Part shown: piece by piece, positions 57,297-62,092 of the stretch
How the letters are laid out: each line of letters opens with the position of its first letter
How positions within the stretch are numbered: the first letter of the stretch is position 1
The notes under the pieces: generated by a model
Database searches by the model: none
Seen by the model: only the letters and a program-made list of their open reading frames with translations
What the model was told of the DNA's origin: nothing
Made by a program: the position numbers and the translations under genes
Assembly: GCF_001012815.1 (NCBI RefSeq)
Contig: NZ_JYJP01000111.1
Location: forward strand, 1-62,092
Reading direction: 5' to 3'
Source: Vibrio mexicanus
Lineage (GTDB): Bacteria > Pseudomonadota > Gammaproteobacteria > Enterobacterales > Vibrionaceae
DNA: 62,092 nucleotides

Positions 57297-58442
57297 ATGA
57301 AAATACTCATTGATGAAAACATGCCATATGCTGAACAGCTTTTCAGTCAGCTTGGCGAAGTGGAATTGAAATCCGGAAGAACGTTAACCGCTGACGACTT
57401 AATTGACGTTGATGCCATGATGATTCGCTCTGTAACCAAGGTGAACAGCGAACTTTTGAGTAAGGCGAATAAACTGAAATTTGTTGGCACCGCAACGGCG
57501 GGGATGGACCACGTTGACCAAGCGCTGCTCAAAGAGAAAGGCATTTTTTTCACTGCAGCACCTGGCTGTAACAAGGTGGGTGTAGCTGAGTATGCGTTTA
57601 GCGTTTTAATGGTATTGGCACAACAACAAGGTTTTTCTGTTTTTGATAAAACGGTTGGCATTATTGGCGCCGGTCAGGTTGGGTCATACCTAGAAAAATG
57701 TCTGAAAGGCATTGGAATTAAGGTGCTGATTAATGATCCACCGAAACAAGCTCAAGGTGACACTCGTACATTTACCCCTCTTGAAACACTGCTTGAAGAA
57801 GCCGATGTCATCACAGTACATACGCCAATTACCAAAGATGGTGAGTACCCAACTCATCACCTAATCAATGAGCAAGTATTAAATAACTTGCGTAGCGATC
57901 AAATTCTAATTAATGCAGCTCGTGGGCCGATCGTTGATAACCAAGCCTTAAAGCGCCGTTTGCAACAACAAGATGGTTTTACTGCGGCTTTGGATGTGTT
58001 CGAGTTTGAGCCTGAAGTTGATATGGAGCTACTGCCTCTGTTAGCATTCGCCACCCCGCACGTCGCAGGCTACGGTTTAGAGGGTAAAGCGCGCGGAACC
58101 ACGATGATTTACAATAGTTATTGTGAGTTCTTGGGTAACGGACTTTCTGCGCAAGCAAGTGATCTATTGCCGACGGCGCCAGTGCCAACAATGGTATTGG
58201 ACCGAGCGTGGGATCATGCAACGCTGCACAATTTAACCCAGTTGATTTATGATGTGCGCAAAGATGACGCCTTATTCCGTCGCGAGATCCATAAACCAGG
58301 TGCTTTCGATATGATGCGTAAGCAATATTGGGACAGACGCGAGTACGGCGCAGTAACATTAGTGGGCGACTCACAGAGTAATCTTGAGCCACTCGCTGAA
58401 CTAGGTTTTCAGGTTGAGGTAACAAATGAGCCAACAATTTAA
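57297..58442 (+). CDS. pdxB: Erythronate-4-phosphate dehydrogenase
   Basis: This 381-residue D-2-hydroxyacid dehydrogenase of the pyridoxal phosphate pathway has the NAD-binding motif GIIGAGQVGSYLEK and the catalytic-region segments NAARGPIVDNQALKRR and PHVAGYGLEGKARG. A C-terminal PdxB dimerisation domain is present. Its last 17 bases overlap the start of asd, so the two are probably translationally coupled. Confidence 0.96.
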   Translation: MKILIDENMPYAEQLFSQLGEVELKSGRTLTADDLIDVDAMMIRSVTKVNSELLSKANKLKFVGTATAGMDHVDQALLKEKGIFFTAAPGCNKVGVAEYAFSVLMVLAQQQGFSVFDKTVGIIGAGQVGSYLEKCLKGIGIKVLINDPPKQAQGDTRTFTPLETLLEEADVITVHTPITKDGEYPTHHLINEQVLNNLRSDQILINAARGPIVDNQALKRRLQQQDGFTAALDVFEFEPEVDMELLPLLAFATPHVAGYGLEGKARGTTMIYNSYCEFLGNGLSAQASDLLPTAPVPTMVLDRAWDHATLHNLTQLIYDVRKDDALFRREIHKPGAFDMMRKQYWDRREYGAVTLVGDSQSNLEPLAELGFQVEVTNEPTI

Positions 58443-59439
58443 TATTGCCGTTTTAGGCGCAACGGGTGCAGTCGGCGAAACCATCGTAGAAGTTTTGCAA
58501 GAACGTAAATTCCCTGTTGGTGAACTTCACCTGTTAGCAAGTGAACGCAGTGAAGGTAAGACTTACCGTTTTAATGGCAAGACGGTAAAGGTGCAAAACG
58601 TTGAAGATTTTGACTGGTCTCAAGTTCACATTGCGCTTTTCTCTGCAGGTGGTGAGCTGTCTGAGCGTTGGGCACCAATCGCGGCAGATGAAGGTGTTGT
58701 TGTTATCGATAACACGTCAAAATTCCGTTATGAGTACGACATCCCGCTGGTTGTTCCAGAAGTTAACCCTGAGGCGATTGCAGAGTTTCGTAACCGTAAT
58801 ATTATTGCAAACCCGAACTGTTCAACTATTCAGATGTTGGTGGCTTTAAAGCCGATTCACGATGCTGTGGGTATTGAACGTATTAACGTTTCTACTTATC
58901 AGTCAGTTTCTGGCGCTGGTAAAGCGGGTATTGACGAGTTAGCGGGTCAAACGGCTAAACTACTTAACGGTATGCCAGCGGAACCTGAGAACTTCGCGCA
59001 GCAAATTGCCTTTAACTGTATTCCACAAATCGATGAGTTTACCGAGAACGGCTACACTCGCGAAGAGATGAAGATGGTTTGGGAAACTCAAAAGATTTTT
59101 AATGATGCGTCAATTACAGTGAACCCAACTTGTGTACGTGTTCCTGTGTTCTACGGTCATGCAGAGTCTATCCATCTTGAAACTCGTGCTCCGATTGGTG
59201 CTGAAGAAGTCACCAACCTTCTTGATCAAACTGAAGGGGTTGAAGTGTTCTATGGTAATGACTTCCCAACACAAGTTCGTGATGCTGGCGGAAAAGACAC
59301 GGTTTTAGTTGGCCGTGTACGCAATGATATTAGCCACCATAGTGGTGTAAACCTTTGGGTTGTAGCTGATAACGTGCGCAAAGGTGCCGCGACGAATGCA
59401 GTACAAATTGCCGAAGTATTGATTAGAGATTATTTTTAA
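58426..59439 (+). CDS. asd: Aspartate-semialdehyde dehydrogenase
   Basis: This 337-residue enzyme converts aspartyl phosphate to aspartate semialdehyde for lysine, threonine and methionine synthesis. It has NADP motif AVLGATGAVGETIVEVL and the catalytic cysteine in ANPNCSTIQM. The C-terminal half has IPQIDEFTENGYTREEMKM. It resembles the type called Asd2 in V. cholerae, and lies where E. coli has the related but inactive-looking usg gene. A terminator follows. Confidence 0.95.
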   Translation: MSQQFNIAVLGATGAVGETIVEVLQERKFPVGELHLLASERSEGKTYRFNGKTVKVQNVEDFDWSQVHIALFSAGGELSERWAPIAADEGVVVIDNTSKFRYEYDIPLVVPEVNPEAIAEFRNRNIIANPNCSTIQMLVALKPIHDAVGIERINVSTYQSVSGAGKAGIDELAGQTAKLLNGMPAEPENFAQQIAFNCIPQIDEFTENGYTREEMKMVWETQKIFNDASITVNPTCVRVPVFYGHAESIHLETRAPIGAEEVTNLLDQTEGVEVFYGNDFPTQVRDAGGKDTVLVGRVRNDISHHSGVNLWVVADNVRKGAATNAVQIAEVLIRDYF

Positions 59440-59459
59440 TTCAATCAATAGCTTTGTAG

Positions 59460-59493
59460 AAAAGCCTCGCCAGAAATGGTGAGGCTTTTTTTA
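59460..59493 (+). terminator. Terminator after asd
   Basis: AAAAGCCTCGCCA and TGGTGAGGCTTTT (one G-T wobble) pair around a GAAA tetraloop and run into a T tract, 20 bases after the stop codon. Confidence 0.9.
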
Positions 59494-59689
59494 TTTTTTA
59501 ACCCTAGCTCACAGAGTCAAATCGTGGGATGAACACAAATCGACCTTTTTGCCTAAATTTAATGTGAGATTACTGCGAATATCGCGCAAGCAACACATTT
59601 TTAGGCTTGTACCCTATAGTTTTACGGGCTTTATCCGATATATTAGGCAGATCTCTATATTTTTAATTAAGCACATAGCTGAGCCTTAT

Positions 59690-62092
59690 ATGCGTCAATT
59701 TTTAAAACATCTACTGGTGCCTCTTGTTCTAGTAGCTGTGACTCAGATTTCATTCGTTAGTGCAGAAAGTATCCGCCTTACTGGGCCGAATGGTGAACTC
59801 CAGACTTCACCACAATTTTCTGAGCCTGTTACTCGCAATCGCTTTGCTAGTAATGAGCCATCTCAATTTTACGGTCCGACTTCCAGTGATGAAACGCTGT
59901 GGAGAATTGCCTCTCAACTGCGACCAAATAATCAAGTGTCTGTTCAACAGACACTTCTTGCTATCTACCGCTTAAATCCGCAAGCGTTCGAAAATCAAAA
60001 TATCCACACCCTCATTCCGCAAAGTACATTGCGTATCCCTTCTTTGGCACAAGTTACCAGCGTATCGACTCAAGAAGCCGTGAACATCATGCTGCGCATC
60101 AGGCTCGCCTTGATGGCACTAATGTGCCGACTGCTCGTCCTGTTTCGACTCCTGCAGCGGAGGCTGCGCCAAGCCAACCATCATCTGAGCAATCAGCGTC
60201 TACGTCATCAAAGCCAGAAATGTCAGCTCCAGACAGTGACGCCATGGTGAAACCTGCAGAACCAGAAATGGCGAAGCAGGGATGAAAGATGAAAATGCAG
60301 GAGAAGTTGAGCAGCTAGAACAGCAACTGGAAGTTTCGGAAGGCGAAATGATGGCGCTAGAAGAGCGCAATCATAAACTGAGATTGATGCTGGCCGACGT
60401 CCAATCTGAAGTCGATGTGCTCAAAGATGAGTTGAGCGATGAGGAACGAATCAAGACTGAAGTTGAGAAGCTTCTTGCTCAGGAACGCGAGCGACTCAAC
60501 AAAGAACGCCAGATGGCCCCAACCTTGGTCGATCAACTTCTTTCAAACGGCTGGTTGGTTGCAGCATTAGCGATCATTCCAGGTTTATTGATTGGTTTAA
60601 TCATTGTTCTATTGCTGGGCAGAAGATCTGGTTCAGACGAACAAGCTCCGAAAGAAGTTAAAACGGAAGACGCACCAGAGCCTGTGGCACCGATCGCGCC
60701 AATGGATGACGATATCGATGATGAGCTTCTACTTGATGATGACCTGTTTGGTGACTCAGATTCGGATGAAGAGCAGCTGTTTGGCGATGAAACAACGCTG
60801 GAAGATGAAGAAGATGATGTCTTTGCCGATCTTGATGATTCCGAACTGGATTTCAGCCTAGAGGGCGAAGACAACGACGACCCATTTGCTGGAATTGGTG
60901 ATGACGGCGATCTAGATGCCGATCTCGCCGATTTAGATAGTTCTTCAAGTGGTGTCACAGCTAATGCCGAAGACAAGGCGCTTGGTCTGGAAGAGATGGA
61001 GCGAGCGTTAGATGAAGTTGCAAATACCGACGAAGCTCCGGAAGCTGAATTCGACCTCTCTGATGATAACGCTATGTCCGCGGAGGACATTGAGTCACTG
61101 CTTGCTGGTGATGAAGAAACAGAAGATCTAGGCGATGATGCGCTAGACCAGTCACTGCTCGATGAATTGCTGACTGAGGCCTCGGATGACGATAGTGCTT
61201 CAGATGATGACTTTGATATCGACAGCCTGTTAGACGAGAACAGCTCAGATATCGATCTGGGGGATTCTAACTTTGCATCTGACGACGAAATTGACGACCT
61301 GTTTGCGCAAGTCGAGGCTCAAGCTGATCTCGAACAACTTGAACAGAACGCCATCGATGATACGGCATTACTCGATGAAGCATTGGACTCGGGTGAGGTC
61401 TCTCTTGACGAAGACAGCACCGACTTACTCGATGAACTGCTTGAAGAATCGGATACACATCAATTAGCTGAAGACGACCAACTTGATACTGGGGCTTTCG
61501 ACGAGCTGTTAACCGAAGACTTTGATCTTGACGATGGCAGCTTAGATGAGGAAAGCACAGACCTTCTTGATGAAATGTTAGAGGCTGATGACTCTGAATT
61601 ACTCGGTGCCAATGATACAGATACCCTCGATGAACTATTAGACGGCAGTACTGAAGAGAATAAAGTCGCGCTCGAAGAAGATAGCACCGACTTACTGGAT
61701 GAGCTGCTTGATGAAGCGTCTTCTGATTCTGATGACATCGACCTTTCGAGTAATTTCGATAGTGATGGCTCCGAATTCTTGTCGGAACTTGATGAGATTG
61801 AGCAGCAATCTGAAGCCGAAACAACACCTTTGACAGACGCTGATGATATTTTGGCAGAGTTTGCTGAAGATACAGCTGCCGAAAGTACAGTTTCTGAAGA
61901 ACTTGAAAACAACGAGTTAGAAGAGAGTTTATCTCCTGAAATCGACGCCCAAGAACTTGATTTAGATGTCGAGGCCGCAGAGAGTTTCGATGAACTCGCA
62001 ATAGACGAATTGGTTGATGAAACCGCTTCTGAAAATCAATCAGAAAGTGCTTCAGAAACAGTTGAAACCGATAGCGATGAGCCAGAAAATGT
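59690..62092 (+). CDS. hubP: Polar landmark protein HubP/FimV, two frameshifts, 3' partial
   Basis: This protein organises the cell pole. It has a signal peptide (FLKHLLVPLVLVAVTQISFV), a periplasmic FimV/LysM-like domain (DETLWRIASQLRPNNQ; LLAIYRLNPQAFENQNIHTL), a coiled coil, one membrane helix (LVAALAIIPGLLIGLIIVLL) and a very acidic cytoplasmic part with repeats such as EDSTDLLDELLEE. The frame breaks at G 60091 (one G restores NIMAAHQARLDGTNVP) and GGG 60279-60281 (one G restores AKQGMKDENAGE). From 60282 it stays open to the window end. The ATG at 59690 opens the signal peptide. Confidence 0.92.

Noticed and set aside
60533..62001. Long leftward reading frames opposite hubP, rich in serine or arginine/glutamine
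   Set aside because: They are mirror images of the acidic Asp/Glu/Leu repeat codons of hubP; no start signals or domains.
109..62092. Interpreting the broken genes as pseudogenes from lineage decay
   Set aside because: All breaks need one added base, reading frames resume at once with full conservation, and several genes act in one otherwise intact pathway.
1..62092. CRISPR arrays, tRNA or rRNA genes, insertion sequences, integrases or phage genes
   Set aside because: No regularly spaced repeats, tRNA-like cloverleaf sequence or transposase/integrase motif was noticed by eye.

Overview
This window comes from a Vibrio-type gammaproteobacterium chromosome. The evidence is the polar-flagellar regulator set FlrA-FlrB-FlrC, three tandem flagellin genes, FlaI, a HubP/FimV landmark protein and the neighbourhood smrB-prmB-aroC ... 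epmC-yfcL ... mnmC-fabB-pdxB-asd-hubP. I cannot assign a species from the sequence alone. Most of the window is core chromosome. The clearest accessory stretches are about 9.5-12.1 kb and 49.3-51.8 kb.

Layout. (1) 0.1-9.5 kb is nitrate assimilation: a leftward operon nirB-nirD-nitrate/nitrite transporter-PP2C/Ser-Thr kinase, divergent from the nitrate reductase gene nasA. A NarL/NarP-type 7-2-7 palindrome lies in the shared control region. (2) 9.6-12.1 kb is a small AT-richer accessory stretch with a short-chain dehydrogenase, an NTF2/SnoaL-like protein and an IclR regulator. (3) 12.3-19.4 kb is respiratory nitrite ammonification: nrfA leftward, and nrfB-C-D-E, a DsbE-like thioredoxin and nrfF rightward. 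FNR-like and NarP-like sites sit between the two arms. (4) 19.5-21.0 kb holds yfeZ-like and yfeX-like (DyP peroxidase) genes. (5) 21.2-46.3 kb is a large polar flagellar cluster: three flagellins, flaG, fliD, flaI, fliS, flrA, flrBC, fliEFGHIJ and fliKLMNOPQR-flhB. I can see sigma-28 promoters before each flagellin and sigma-54 promoters before flrB, fliE and fliK. These fit the known Vibrio cascade FlrA -> FlrBC -> basal body, then FliA -> flagellins. (6) 46.4-62.1 kb is housekeeping: smrB, prmB, aroC, a LysR/SDR pair, a YicG-like channel, epmC, yfcL, an FMN reductase, mnmC, fabB with a probable FarS small RNA in its 3' UTR, pdxB, asd, and hubP, which runs off the right edge.

Sequence quality matters for reading this window. 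Thirteen genes are interrupted by fifteen apparent frameshifts: the kinase/phosphatase, nirB twice, nasA, the first flagellin, flaG, flrC twice, fliI, flhB, the LysR gene, the YicG-like gene, mnmC and hubP twice. Every one is repaired by adding a single base, usually inside a short homopolymer. Such a one-directional pattern in core genes points to deletion errors in the reads or assembly rather than gene decay. I therefore annotate each as one gene and give the break position.

I did not find a convincing undescribed system. The best leads are the signalling kinase with an altered DFG motif in the nitrate operon, the paired NarP-type sites, a sigma-54 promoter nested inside a hairpin between flrA and flrB, a repeated-motif insertion in FliD, the NPEH form of the FlhB cleavage motif and the fabB 3' UTR RNA.
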